Below are positions 47,875-56,359 of a stretch of 56,399 bases of DNA, in pieces. A model generated the notes under the pieces. The model made no database searches. It saw only the letters and a list, made by a program, of their open reading frames with translations, and had not been told where the DNA came from. The position numbers and the translations under genes were made by a program. Origin of the DNA: an uncultured Eggerthellaceae bacterium (lineage in GTDB: Bacteria > Actinomycetota > Coriobacteriia > Coriobacteriales > Eggerthellaceae); assembly GCA_910588095.1 (NCBI GenBank), contig CAJUQH010000014.1:1-56399 (forward strand), in the 5' to 3' direction. Within the stretch, counting starts at the first letter, position 1, and each line of letters begins with the position of its first letter.

Positions 47875-49239
47875 TTATTGTACCGCGTCGCGATGGGCTT
47901 TTCGTGGCGGCAGGTAGCCATAGTGGCGCCCTAGCCCGAGCATGAATGCGGCCGTGACCACGAGCGCCGCGACCTCGGCCACGCTCACCGACAGCCAGAT
48001 GCCGTCGATGCCCAGCGCCAGCGGCAGCAGCAGAACGCTGCCCACCTCGAACACCAGCGTGCGCAAGAACGATATGAGCGCCGACACCACGCCGTTGTTG
48101 AGCGCGGTGAAGAAGGCGCTGCCGTACATGGAGAAGCCCATGAGCAGGAACGCCAGCGCGTAGATGCGGAAGCCGTGCACGGTGAGCGCGAGCAGCTGCG
48201 CGTCGTAGCCGGTGAAGATGAGCGCGATGGGCTCGGCCAGCAGCTGGCCCAGCACGAACATGGCCACGCCGCCCACGGCGGTGAATAGCAGGCTCTTGGC
48301 CAGCAGGCTGCGCATCTCGGGGCGGTTCTTCGCGCCGTACTGGTAGCTCAGCAGCGGCGACGAGCCTATGTTGAAGCCCATGAATATGGCCGCGAACACC
48401 ATGACCACGTACATGATGACGCCGTAGGCGGCCACGCCGTCTTCGCCGACGTAGTGCATGAGCTGCAGGTTGTACAGCATCGACACCACCGACATGGCTA
48501 TGGCGGTCATCATCTCGGAAAGGCCATTCACGCATGCCTTGCCGAAGGGGCGCCACTCGAAGCGCGCCCGCACCAGGCGCAGGTAGCTGGTGTTCTTGCG
48601 CAGGAAGTATATGAGGGGCAGGCCGCCGCCGAGTATCTCGGACACGTTGGTGGCCGCTGCCGCGCCCGCCACGCCCCAGCCCAGCGCACCCACGAACACC
48701 GCGTCGAGCACCATGTTGGCTACGCCGGCTATGATGATGACCGCGAGCCCCAGCTTGGGCTTGCCCGCGGTGACGAAGAACGTCTGGAAGGCGTATTGCA
48801 GCACGTAGAACGGCAGCGAGATCATGAGCATGCGCCCGTATAGCGTGCACAGGCCCACCATCTCGGGCGTGGCGCCCAGGGCCCAGGCCACTGGCTCCAT
48901 GACCGCGGCGCCCACGATGGCCAGCACCACCGATATGACGATGCCGCCGTAGACGATCATCGAGAAGTAGCGGTTGGCGCGCTCGTCGTCGCCCTGGCCA
49001 CGCGTCTTGGCTATGAGGGCGCTGCCGCCCGTGCCCAGCATGTAGCCCATGGTGGACAGGATGATGACCGGCGGCAGGATGAGGTTCACCGCGGCGAAGG
49101 CGGTCTTGCCGGCGAAGTTCGACACGAACAGGCCGTCTACGATGCCGTAGATGGAAGTGAAAATGACCATGGCGATAGAGGGCGCTGTGAATCTGAGCAG
49201 CGCCCCGAGCGTGAAATGCTTTGCCATCGATTGAGCCAT
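47875..49239 (-). CDS. MATE family efflux transporter
   Basis: 454 residues from the ATG at 49239 (MAQSMAKHF), about 12 helices in two homologous halves. SIYGIVDGLFVSNFAGKTAFAAVNL and LGTGGSALIAKTRGQGD are typical MATE openings, and GFNIGSSPLLSYQYGAKN is the second-half equivalent. It exports drugs or metabolites against Na+ or H+. It lies just upstream of the two-component genes on the same strand, so that system may control it. Confidence 0.93.
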   Translation of the reverse strand: MAQSMAKHFTLGALLRFTAPSIAMVIFTSIYGIVDGLFVSNFAGKTAFAAVNLILPPVIILSTMGYMLGTGGSALIAKTRGQGDDERANRYFSMIVYGGIVISVVLAIVGAAVMEPVAWALGATPEMVGLCTLYGRMLMISLPFYVLQYAFQTFFVTAGKPKLGLAVIIIAGVANMVLDAVFVGALGWGVAGAAAATNVSEILGGGLPLIYFLRKNTSYLRLVRARFEWRPFGKACVNGLSEMMTAIAMSVVSMLYNLQLMHYVGEDGVAAYGVIMYVVMVFAAIFMGFNIGSSPLLSYQYGAKNRPEMRSLLAKSLLFTAVGGVAMFVLGQLLAEPIALIFTGYDAQLLALTVHGFRIYALAFLLMGFSMYGSAFFTALNNGVVSALISFLRTLVFEVGSVLLLPLALGIDGIWLSVSVAEVAALVVTAAFMLGLGRHYGYLPPRKAHRDAVQ

Positions 49240-49345
49240 AACTGTCCACTCTAGCCGAACCACAGGAAAAATGCCAGCGGAACGGGGCGTTGTTGGCAAG
49301 CGGAAAGGTGGCGAGCGGTGGCTTTGAAGCCTTGTTTCGGCTAAA

Positions 49346-49365
49346 ATACGGTTTGACCGTATAAT
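49346..49365 (+). promoter_or_regulatory. Perfect palindromic operator overlapping a -10 box
   Basis: ATACGGT-TTG-ACCGTAT (49346-49362) is a perfect 7-bp inverted repeat. Its end overlaps the TATAAT (49360-49365), 20 bp upstream of the DUF4143 remnant's start. A bound protein would block RNA polymerase. The original gene or a regulator elsewhere in the genome may bind it. Confidence 0.6.
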
Positions 49366-49384
49366 TGCCGAAAGTGGAGCACCG

Positions 49385-49847
49385 ATGAGCTATATCCCGC
49401 GTTCTATTGAGCCGTTGCTCGAACAATCAGCTCAAGCGAACCGTGAAGGCGCCGAAGCTCTATTTCCACGACAGTGGCCTTGTGGCGCATCTCACGCGTT
49501 GGTCAGATTCCGAAGCAATGGAAGCGGGGGCTATGAGCGGCGCGTTCCTGGAGAACTTCGCCATAGCCGAGATGTATAAGGCATTCCAGAATGCAGGGAT
49601 GGACGCGCCGCTGTATTACTATCGGGACCGCGATGGCAAGGAGATAGATGCCGTCGTAGAGCTCGATGGGAAGGTTCATCCCATTGAGATTAAGAAAACG
49701 GCATCACCGAACCGCAGCATGGTCAAAGCCTTTGAAGTTCTTGATAAGTCGCTTGTTCCACGAGGGCAAGGCGCCCTTGTCTGCTTGGCATCGAGCTTAG
49801 GTGCCTTGGATAGCGATACGCTGGTCATTCCGCTATGGATGGTGTGA
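49385..49847 (+). pseudogene. Remnant of an AAA_14/DUF4143 ATPase with the ATPase core deleted
   Basis: The start MSYIPRSIEPLL is the typical N-terminus of AAA_14 plus DUF4143 proteins. Immediately afterwards, in another frame, comes KRTVKAPKLYFHDSGLVAHL, the beginning of DUF4143, which continues to the stop at 49847. The Walker A and B core of about 200 residues is missing. The C-terminus keeps the nuclease-like pattern KEIDAVVELDG and HPIEIKKT. The promoter with its palindrome is intact. An internal deletion plus frame change makes it a pseudogene, although a 146-residue product from 49407 could still be made. Confidence 0.8.
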
Positions 49848-49882
49848 TTGTCCGCCGCCAACTACGCACCCATCTTGCATGC

Positions 49883-49930
49883 AAGCCGGTCTGCTCGGTT
49901 GCTTACATGGTAGCAGTGGCGCGGGCGTGA
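49883..49930 (+). pseudogene. C-terminal scrap of a surface protein related to the one at 57-4816
   Basis: The frame reads KPVCSVAYMVAVARA-stop, against KPVCSVAYTVALVNTAS-stop at the end of the surface protein ending at 4816. The nucleotide match over these codons is also clear. Nothing recognisable of the rest remains upstream. It points to a former paralogue lost by deletion next to the DUF4143 remnant. Confidence 0.6.
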
Positions 49931-50088
49931 TGCTGGCGCTTCGCCGTGGGTTTTCTGCCGTTGGCTCGGCGCTCGTGTGAAGAAGCGCGGTGTTCCCGTA
50001 AGCTTGCTGGTCAATCAATCCGTTTTGCGCCTTACGGTGGGGACCGTTGGTATGGGAGCTGTTAGGCACTCCGTCAAAGGAGGCTTGC

Positions 50089-51357
50089 ATGCTAGCAGGT
50101 GCGCAGATCGTATCGGTCGTTGTTTTCGTGGCGGTCATGGCCCTGGTCGTCACCGAGAAGATCCATCGGGCCATCGCCGCGCTCTTGGGAGCGGTGGCGC
50201 TGCTGGTCATGGGAATCGTCGATTTCGACACCGGCATGGAATCCATCGACTTCAACACGCTGGGCGTCCTATGCGGAATGATGCTGTTCGTGGCCTGTGT
50301 GAAGGAATCGGGCCTGTTCGAGTACGTAGCCATCCGCTCGGCCAAGCTCTGCAAGGGCCAGCCGTGGCTCATCATGGTGGCGTTCTGCATCATCACCGCG
50401 GTGTTCTCGGCGCTGCTGGACAATGTGACCACCATCCTGCTCATTGGGCCCATGACCATCATGCTGTGCCGGGCGCTGGACATCGACGCCACTGCCTTCC
50501 TGATAGCCGAGATACTGGCGTCCAACATCGGTGGCACGGCCACCCTCATCGGCGATCCGCCCAACATCATGATAGGCTCGGCCGCAGGCTTCTCGTTCTT
50601 CGACTTCATCCGCTACGATGCGCCGGTGGCTGCGGTAGTGCTGGTGGTGGTCATCGGCATATTCTGGTTCCTGTACGGGCGCAAGCTGCACGTTGCGGAA
50701 GAAAACGTGCGTGCGGTCATGGCGCTTTCCGAGGCTGATGCCATCAAGGACAAGCGCCTGTTCCGCCAGAGCGTAGCCATGATAGCGCTGGTTACTGCAG
50801 CGTTCATGCTGCACGGGGTGCTGCACCTGGAATCGTCGGTCATAGCGTTGGGCGCGGCTGGCGTGATGCTGCTCATATCGCGCGTCGACCTCGAAACCGC
50901 CATCGAGGGCGTCGAGTGGAGCACCATAGGCTTCTTCTTGGGCCTATTCATCGTGGTGGGTGCCATGGAGCACACCGGCGTCATAACCATGGTGGGCGAG
51001 AGCCTTATCGCGGCAACGGGCGGCGATGTGGTGCTGCTCATGATAGCGCTGCTGTGGGGCTCGGCCGTGCTCTCGGCCATCCTCGACAACATCCCCTTCG
51101 TTGCCACCATGATTCCCATCATCGGCGTGATGGCATCCACGGGTGTGGACGTGTTCCCGCTGTGGTGGGCCATCTCGCTCGGGGCGTGCCTGGGTGGCAA
51201 CGGCACGCTGGTGGGCGCGTCGGCCAACGTGGTGCTGGCGAGCATTGCCGACAAGGAAGGCTACCCCATAAGCTTCATCGGCTTCACGAAGGTGGGCTTG
51301 CCCATCATGGTGGTGTCGGTGGCCATCTGCACGGGGTATCTGCTGCTGATCTTCTAA
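50089..51357 (+). CDS. ArsB/NhaD-type ion transporter
   Basis: 422 residues, about 11 helices. AAAGGAGG (50076-50083) sets ATG 50089. Two hairpin repeats are visible: SALLDNVTTILLIGP with ASNIGGTATLIGDPPNIMIG, and SAILDNIPFVATMIP with GACLGGNGTLVGASANVV, typical of the ion transporter superfamily including ArsB, NhaD and the P protein. It could extrude Na+ or arsenite, or import a dicarboxylate; there are no ars genes nearby. It lies upstream of the second molybdoenzyme, mirroring the permease of the first module. Confidence 0.85.
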   Translation: MLAGAQIVSVVVFVAVMALVVTEKIHRAIAALLGAVALLVMGIVDFDTGMESIDFNTLGVLCGMMLFVACVKESGLFEYVAIRSAKLCKGQPWLIMVAFCIITAVFSALLDNVTTILLIGPMTIMLCRALDIDATAFLIAEILASNIGGTATLIGDPPNIMIGSAAGFSFFDFIRYDAPVAAVVLVVVIGIFWFLYGRKLHVAEENVRAVMALSEADAIKDKRLFRQSVAMIALVTAAFMLHGVLHLESSVIALGAAGVMLLISRVDLETAIEGVEWSTIGFFLGLFIVVGAMEHTGVITMVGESLIAATGGDVVLLMIALLWGSAVLSAILDNIPFVATMIPIIGVMASTGVDVFPLWWAISLGACLGGNGTLVGASANVVLASIADKEGYPISFIGFTKVGLPIMVVSVAICTGYLLLIF

Positions 51358-51487
51358 AGGGCAGTCGTTCGTAGGCAGAGAGCGCTAGGGTTGGGACGGG
51401 GGCCGTCCAGCAGCGTGGCGGGGAAGGCCCTGCCCGCCAGCCTCGTGGGCGAAAGACATTAACTAAGCTCTGAACTGGCTTTATGCT

Positions 51488-51516
51488 CCCTTCTCCTACT
51501 CAAAGGCGGAGAAGGG
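51488..51516 (+). promoter_or_regulatory. Perfect inverted repeat upstream of the second molybdoenzyme
   Basis: CCCTTCTCC (51488-51496) pairs with GGAGAAGGG (51508-51516) across 11 nt, followed by AAAA. It lies in the 283-bp gap between the transporter and the oxidoreductase. It could be an operator, the transporter's terminator or a 5' UTR hairpin that masks purine-rich sequence. Confidence 0.45.
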
Positions 51517-51640
51517 AAAATGGCATCTACCGCAAAATTCAGAAGCACAAGCTGATTCGCGAAGCGCCGATTTGTGCCATTCTGGGATCTGCGCACCCGC
51601 AAGACGCGTGGCGCGCACGATGCCTCAGAGAGGAGCGAAT

Positions 51641-53935
51641 ATGGATGACTTCGAGAAAGTGCTCGACGAAGCGCGCGACGAAGGGCCTGCCGTGAAGACG
51701 CAGGACGACCCGAATGGCCGGCCGTGGACGTGGGAGGAAGACGGCTTCACCGTCATCCGGTCCAATGCCCGCAGCGGTCCCGGCTGCCATGAGAACTGCG
51801 GTGTGCTCATGTACGTGAAGGATGGGGTGCTCGAGAAGATAGAGGGCGACCCCGATAACCCCTTCAACCAGGGGCGCCTGTGTCCGCGGTGTCTGGCTTT
51901 CAAGGAGATGCTCTACCATGAGGATCGCCTGAAGTACCCCTTGAAGCGCAAGAAGGAAGACCGTGGCAAGAACACGTTCGAGCGCATCAGCTGGGACGAG
52001 GCCTACGACATCATCGAACGCGAGATGAAGGCCGTCATCGACAAGTACGGCGCACGCTCGATATGGGTCACCCAGGGCACTGGTCGCGATATCAACGGCT
52101 ACGGTCCGCTTATGGCACAGTACTTCGGCACGCCCAACTATGGCACCGGTTTCCTGTCGGGTCAGGCGTGCTACGCGCCGCGCATGTTCTCCACCTCGTT
52201 CAAGTCGGGTGGGCTGTTCGTGTGCGACTATTCGCAGTTCTTCCCCGACCGCTATGATGATCCGCGCTGGGAAGCGCCCGAGTATGCCCTTATCTGGGGA
52301 AACAACCCGGTCGTGGCCAACTCGGACGGCATGTTGGGCCACTGGATAGTTGAGTGCATGAAGCGCGGCACCAAGCTCATGGTGATGGACCCCATGCTCA
52401 CCTGGATGGCGGGCAAGGCCGACGTGTTCATCCAGCTGCGCCCTGGCACCGACGCAGCGCTGGCCATAGCCATGGCGCATCAGATCATCGAGGACGGCCT
52501 GCAAGACCAGGAGTTCGTCGAGAAATGGTGCTACGGCTTCGAGGAGTTCAAGGAGCACGTAAAGCAGTTCCCGCCGAGCTGGGCTGCCGAGATATGCGGC
52601 GTCGACGAGGACCTCATCATCGAGGCGGCACGCAAGCTGGGCAAGGCCAAGTCAGCGTGCCTGCAGTGGGGCGTGGCCATGGACCATACCTCCGAGGGCT
52701 TCGTGACGGGCATGGCGTGCTACGACCTCATGGCGCTGACTGGCAACTTCGAGAAGCCGGGCACGATGCTTGCGGCGCGGCCGGCCTTCGGCGTGAGCGT
52801 GACGTGGCTGCCTAGCGTGGATGTGTGGAACGGCTGCACGCCGCCGGTGGACGAGACGGAAACGATGAACGGCGACTACCCGGCGCTCAAGGCCATCGCC
52901 GCCATTAGCCCCGACATGCTGCTGACCGCTATGGAAACTGGCGAGCCGTACCCCATCAAGGCCATGTTCATGATGCAGAACAACGCCATCGCCTGCATGG
53001 GGGCAGCACCCCAGCGCATCTTGCCTGCGCTGCAGAGCATGGAGTTCAACGTGTGCGTCGATTTGTTCATGACGCCTACGGTGCTGGCCTGCGCCGACGT
53101 GGTGCTGCCCGCGGCTTGCTTCGCTGAGCGCATCGGCATCACCGGTCACCAGCCTTACGCGCTGGGTTCCATCGCCCAGGCTATCGAGCCCTTGGGCGAG
53201 TGCAAGTCTGACCAGCGCATCATCTACGAGGTGGGCGAGCGTTTCGTGGACGAGTCCTACAAGCAGTGGGACGACGAGCAGGGCATGTACGACTTCCTGC
53301 TGCGTCGCGCGGGCATGACGTACGACGAGCTGCGCGATCGCACTTGGGCCTATCCTGAGTTCGAATACAACAAGCACGAGAAGGGCCTGTTGCGCGCCGA
53401 CGGCGAGCCGGGTTTCGCCACGGCTACAGGGCTGTACAACTTCGTGTGCATAGAGATGCCCTACTTCGGTCTGTCGCCGCTACCGGTATACGAGGAGCCG
53501 CTGGAGAGCCCGGTATCGCGTCCTGACCTGGCCGAGAAGTATCCGCTCGTGCTTACTTCAGGCATGCGGCCGTGGGGCTTCTTCCATTCGGAGCACCGCC
53601 AGAGCGCTTCCATGCGCGCGCTGCATCCGATGCCGACGGTGCGCATGCATCCCGAAACGGCCGAGCGCTTCGGCATTGCCGAGGGCGACAAGGTGCGCAT
53701 TGAGAACAACTTCGGCTCGTGCGTGCAAACAGCGCACCTGACCACGCGTTTGCGCAAGGACACCGTGTCGGCCGACCACGCCTGGTGGTTCCCCGAGCGC
53801 GGTGCCGACGATGGGACGCTGTTCGGCGTCATGGAGGTCAACATCAACCAGTTGGTGCCCATGCGGCCTGGCAAGGTGGGCCTGGGCGCCTCGTACAAGT
53901 CCCAGCTGTGTTCCGTCAGCAAGGTTGAGGAGTAG
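51641..53935 (+). CDS. Second cytosolic molybdopterin oxidoreductase (dehydroxylase/transhydroxylase-like)
   Basis: 764 residues from ATG 51641 (AGAGAGGAG before it), no Tat signal. It shares the reduced cluster motif with the first enzyme: C49-x3-C53-x27-C81 (GPGCHENCG, QGRLC), the first of four cysteines being Gly. C177 in GQACYAPRM is the probable Mo or W ligand. GTGRDING, LIWGNNPVVANSDG and LQLRPGTDAALA are the cofactor-binding regions. It is clearly homologous to the 38063 enzyme but diverged. The Fe-S subunit follows after 4 bp. It is bracketed by a transporter and a membrane LuxR regulator. The substrate is unknown. Confidence 0.9.
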   Translation: MDDFEKVLDEARDEGPAVKTQDDPNGRPWTWEEDGFTVIRSNARSGPGCHENCGVLMYVKDGVLEKIEGDPDNPFNQGRLCPRCLAFKEMLYHEDRLKYPLKRKKEDRGKNTFERISWDEAYDIIEREMKAVIDKYGARSIWVTQGTGRDINGYGPLMAQYFGTPNYGTGFLSGQACYAPRMFSTSFKSGGLFVCDYSQFFPDRYDDPRWEAPEYALIWGNNPVVANSDGMLGHWIVECMKRGTKLMVMDPMLTWMAGKADVFIQLRPGTDAALAIAMAHQIIEDGLQDQEFVEKWCYGFEEFKEHVKQFPPSWAAEICGVDEDLIIEAARKLGKAKSACLQWGVAMDHTSEGFVTGMACYDLMALTGNFEKPGTMLAARPAFGVSVTWLPSVDVWNGCTPPVDETETMNGDYPALKAIAAISPDMLLTAMETGEPYPIKAMFMMQNNAIACMGAAPQRILPALQSMEFNVCVDLFMTPTVLACADVVLPAACFAERIGITGHQPYALGSIAQAIEPLGECKSDQRIIYEVGERFVDESYKQWDDEQGMYDFLLRRAGMTYDELRDRTWAYPEFEYNKHEKGLLRADGEPGFATATGLYNFVCIEMPYFGLSPLPVYEEPLESPVSRPDLAEKYPLVLTSGMRPWGFFHSEHRQSASMRALHPMPTVRMHPETAERFGIAEGDKVRIENNFGSCVQTAHLTTRLRKDTVSADHAWWFPERGADDGTLFGVMEVNINQLVPMRPGKVGLGASYKSQLCSVSKVEE

Positions 53936-53939
53936 CGCC

Positions 53940-54263
53940 ATGAAACAGAAGATACTGATCGACTACGGCTATTGCTCGGGCTGCCACACCTGCGAGGTGG
54001 CCTGTCAGCAAGAGCACGGCCTCGCGCCCGACCAGTTCGGCATCAAGCTGACCCAGATAGGGCCTGACCAGATAGCGCCACGTCGCTGGCAATACGAGTT
54101 CGTGCCCATTCCCACCGATAGGTGTGACCTGTGCGCCCATCGCCAGGCCGAGGGCAAGCGTCCCAGCTGCGAACTGCACTGCCAGGCGGGGTGCATACGC
54201 ATTGGCACGTTGGACGAACTTGCCGACGACCTGAGGAAAGACAAGGTAGCCCTGTTCGGCTAG
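53940..54263 (+). CDS. 4Fe-4S ferredoxin-like subunit of the second molybdoenzyme
   Basis: 107 residues. Two cluster sites: C12-x2-C15-x2-C18-x3-C22 and C62-x2-C65-x11-C77-x3-C81, with an extra C85. It lacks the about 27-residue N-terminal extension of the subunit at 40430 but has the same plan. It starts 4 bp after the catalytic gene and ends at a strong hairpin, so the pair forms a transcription unit. Confidence 0.9.
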   Translation: MKQKILIDYGYCSGCHTCEVACQQEHGLAPDQFGIKLTQIGPDQIAPRRWQYEFVPIPTDRCDLCAHRQAEGKRPSCELHCQAGCIRIGTLDELADDLRKDKVALFG

Positions 54264-54287
54264 CCCCTTCTCTCATTCTCCACGCTA

Positions 54288-54322
54288 AGAAGGCCGCAGC
54301 GCATCCCTCCCTGCGGCCTTCT
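54288..54322. terminator. Bidirectional terminator
   Basis: AGAAGGCCGCAG (54288-54299) pairs perfectly with CTGCGGCCTTCT (54311-54322) across an 11-nt loop, between the convergent Fe-S subunit and LuxR genes. Confidence 0.85.
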
Positions 54323-54347
54323 GCTATTGTTGCGGTGCTCGTGGCGC

Positions 54348-55817
54348 CTATTCTTCGGCGGGCTCGTCGACGATGTCCATCAGGTGCTGTTGCGAATTGA
54401 CGTCCATCTTGCGATAGATGTGGTAGATGTGTGACTTCACCGTGGCTATGCTCAGCACCAGCACGCGGGCGATATGCTCAGCATTGCGCCCCTTGGCCAG
54501 CAGCCGCAGAACTTCGGATTCCCGCGGCGTCAGCTTATAACGAGCAGCCACCTCGTCGCAGCGGGCACGGAACGTCTGGCCGTCGTCGGTCTCGCCTTCT
54601 TGTTGGGGCAGCTCGGCCACCGTGGCAGCCGCCGAGGCCAAAAGCTTGTTCAGGCGCTTGCGTGCCTCGGTCTCGTCGGCGCCGTAGATGACGAAGCTCA
54701 CTACTATGACGAGCGAGAACGCCACCATGGCGAACTCCAGCGGGCGCTCGGATAGCGGGAACCACACCATGATGACGAACGACAGCGCCGAACCGACCAG
54801 GAACCCGACGTAGTTGGGCACGCTGCCCATGGAGTAGCGCTGGACCGGGTGCAATCGAAACTCATAGCTGTCTATGCAGGTGGAGTAGACGGTCGTGATT
54901 ACCTGGTAAGCTAGCGCCGATATGACGACCGCGCAGCATGCGATGCGCCCTGCGGTGCCGAACAGCGGCAGCAGCAACAGGCCTCCCAGCAGAAACGGCA
55001 GCGTGCTGCGCTGGGATATGCCACGGTCGATGTTCACCTTGGTGCTCAGGTAGCCGCACACGCAGGCAATGACGGTACCCACGATGCCCGAGGCGCCGCC
55101 GATGAGCGCTGCGTAAGGGCCCAAAGTGCACACGGTTATGGATATGAAGCCGTAAGCAGCTCCGAAGCAACCGGTTGAGAGCGCCGCCGGGAAGGTGAGC
55201 GTCTTCACGTGGCGGAATGAGCCGATGGGCCGTTCCCATTCGGCGGGCATGTGCGAGGATAGGGCCAGCGGCGCCACCACCGAGCACACCATGATGCCCG
55301 CGAGCTCCAGGAGGCTCACGGCGAAGATGCCCGGCGCGTTGATGAATGTGAACAGCGCTGTGCCGAGTACTGCCCCCATTCCGACAGAGATCGCGGTTCG
55401 GCGCGTAGGTATGAGGCTGAAGAAGATGCACCAGTAAAGGCTCACGGTGCTTTGGGCGATGCCGAAAGCACCCCAGAAAAGAGCGGCCACGCCCAGCGGA
55501 ATCTGGAAGAAGTAGAAGTTGATAAAGGCTCCGGCTACCGCTGGCAGCGAGAGGAAGGCCGTTGAGAGCAGGACGCGGTTCTTGTTCTCAAGCACCCAGT
55601 CGGCTCGACGCAAGCAAACGACGAATGTGGCAAGCAGCGTCATGAGCGATATTATGCGCAAAGCCACTGCTTCGGTGATGTCGTACCCCTCTAAGAGCAC
55701 GAGCGAGGGGGAGAAAACTCCAGAGAGCTCCCAGCCGATAAGGCATCCGAATCCTATGCTGGCGACCACATAGGTCAAGGTCAGGTCGCCGTCTCGTCGC
55801 GTCTTCTCCGTCTGCAT
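54348..55817 (-). CDS. Membrane-domain LuxR regulator
   Basis: 489 residues from the ATG at 55817, which has GGAGGT at ideal spacing; the ATG at 55832 lacks a site. Ten to twelve hydrophobic helices form an MFS-like sensor domain to about residue 400. A linker leads to a C-terminal LuxR HTH (LTPRESEVLRLLAKGRNAEHIARVL, then SIATVKSHIYHIYRKMDV). This is the intact counterpart of the split gene at 26312-28016 and contains no long homopolymer. It is convergent with the second molybdoenzyme operon and divergent from the zinc-ribbon gene at 56077; both are candidate targets. Confidence 0.93.
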   Translation of the reverse strand: MQTEKTRRDGDLTLTYVVASIGFGCLIGWELSGVFSPSLVLLEGYDITEAVALRIISLMTLLATFVVCLRRADWVLENKNRVLLSTAFLSLPAVAGAFINFYFFQIPLGVAALFWGAFGIAQSTVSLYWCIFFSLIPTRRTAISVGMGAVLGTALFTFINAPGIFAVSLLELAGIMVCSVVAPLALSSHMPAEWERPIGSFRHVKTLTFPAALSTGCFGAAYGFISITVCTLGPYAALIGGASGIVGTVIACVCGYLSTKVNIDRGISQRSTLPFLLGGLLLLPLFGTAGRIACCAVVISALAYQVITTVYSTCIDSYEFRLHPVQRYSMGSVPNYVGFLVGSALSFVIMVWFPLSERPLEFAMVAFSLVIVVSFVIYGADETEARKRLNKLLASAAATVAELPQQEGETDDGQTFRARCDEVAARYKLTPRESEVLRLLAKGRNAEHIARVLVLSIATVKSHIYHIYRKMDVNSQQHLMDIVDEPAEE

Positions 55818-56076
55818 GGCCTGTACCTCCATTTTCGCAGGTCAGCGGTCTCAACCTTTGCGTATGAGATTTTTTCGCGAGCCTTTATTCAACATTAGCA
55901 GTTGTTGGCGAGAGCCGTCAAAACAAAAATAATCTGCCTATCCGATAAACCCGACCATGCATGACCATCCCCTTCCGTCGCCCTAACCGGACGACAGCTC
56001 CATTGGCATCACGCGCCTCGCGAAGCAAGGCGCTCAAGTACCCCAAGGAAAGCGGAAACGCGGAAAGGAGCATGTG

Positions 56077-56313
56077 ATGTGTTTCAGACCCCCGACTGTG
56101 GATAGCGGACCGATCAAGTGTCCCAAATGCGGGGCGCAGGTCGACCCGGCAGCAGATGCCTGCCCATCGTGCGGCGCGACGGCCGATTCCCCGGCGCCCC
56201 CTTCTATCCCACCCGTTCCTGGGGCATCGGGCGCCCCCAAGGTGCCCAGCGTGCCCTCGGTTCCGCCCGTACCGGGCGCGTCCTCGGTACCTAAGCCGCC
56301 AAGCGGCCACTGA
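56077..56313 (+). CDS. FRPP zinc-ribbon small protein with Pro/Ser tail (copy 3)
   Basis: 78 residues; GGAAAGGAG (56062-56070) sets ATG 56077, giving the same MCFRPP start as copy 1. The ribbon C15-x2-C18-x10-C29-x2-C32 has identical spacing. The tail is rich in Pro, Val, Ser and Ala (VPSVPSVPPVPG). It precedes a new gene by 46 bp, just as copy 1 precedes a molybdoenzyme. I therefore suspect the next gene belongs to a third such module, which this window cannot show. Confidence 0.82.
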   Translation: MCFRPPTVDSGPIKCPKCGAQVDPAADACPSCGATADSPAPPSIPPVPGASGAPKVPSVPSVPPVPGASSVPKPPSGH

Positions 56314-56359
56314 GGCAATCACGAGGGGCCCCTTTGGGGCCCGCAAGAGAGGAGAGGAT

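Noticed and set aside
53802..53939. Upstream extension of the second Fe-S subunit into the molybdoenzyme gene
   Set aside because: The open frame overlaps the molybdoenzyme in another frame; the ATG at 53940 begins at the ferredoxin domain.
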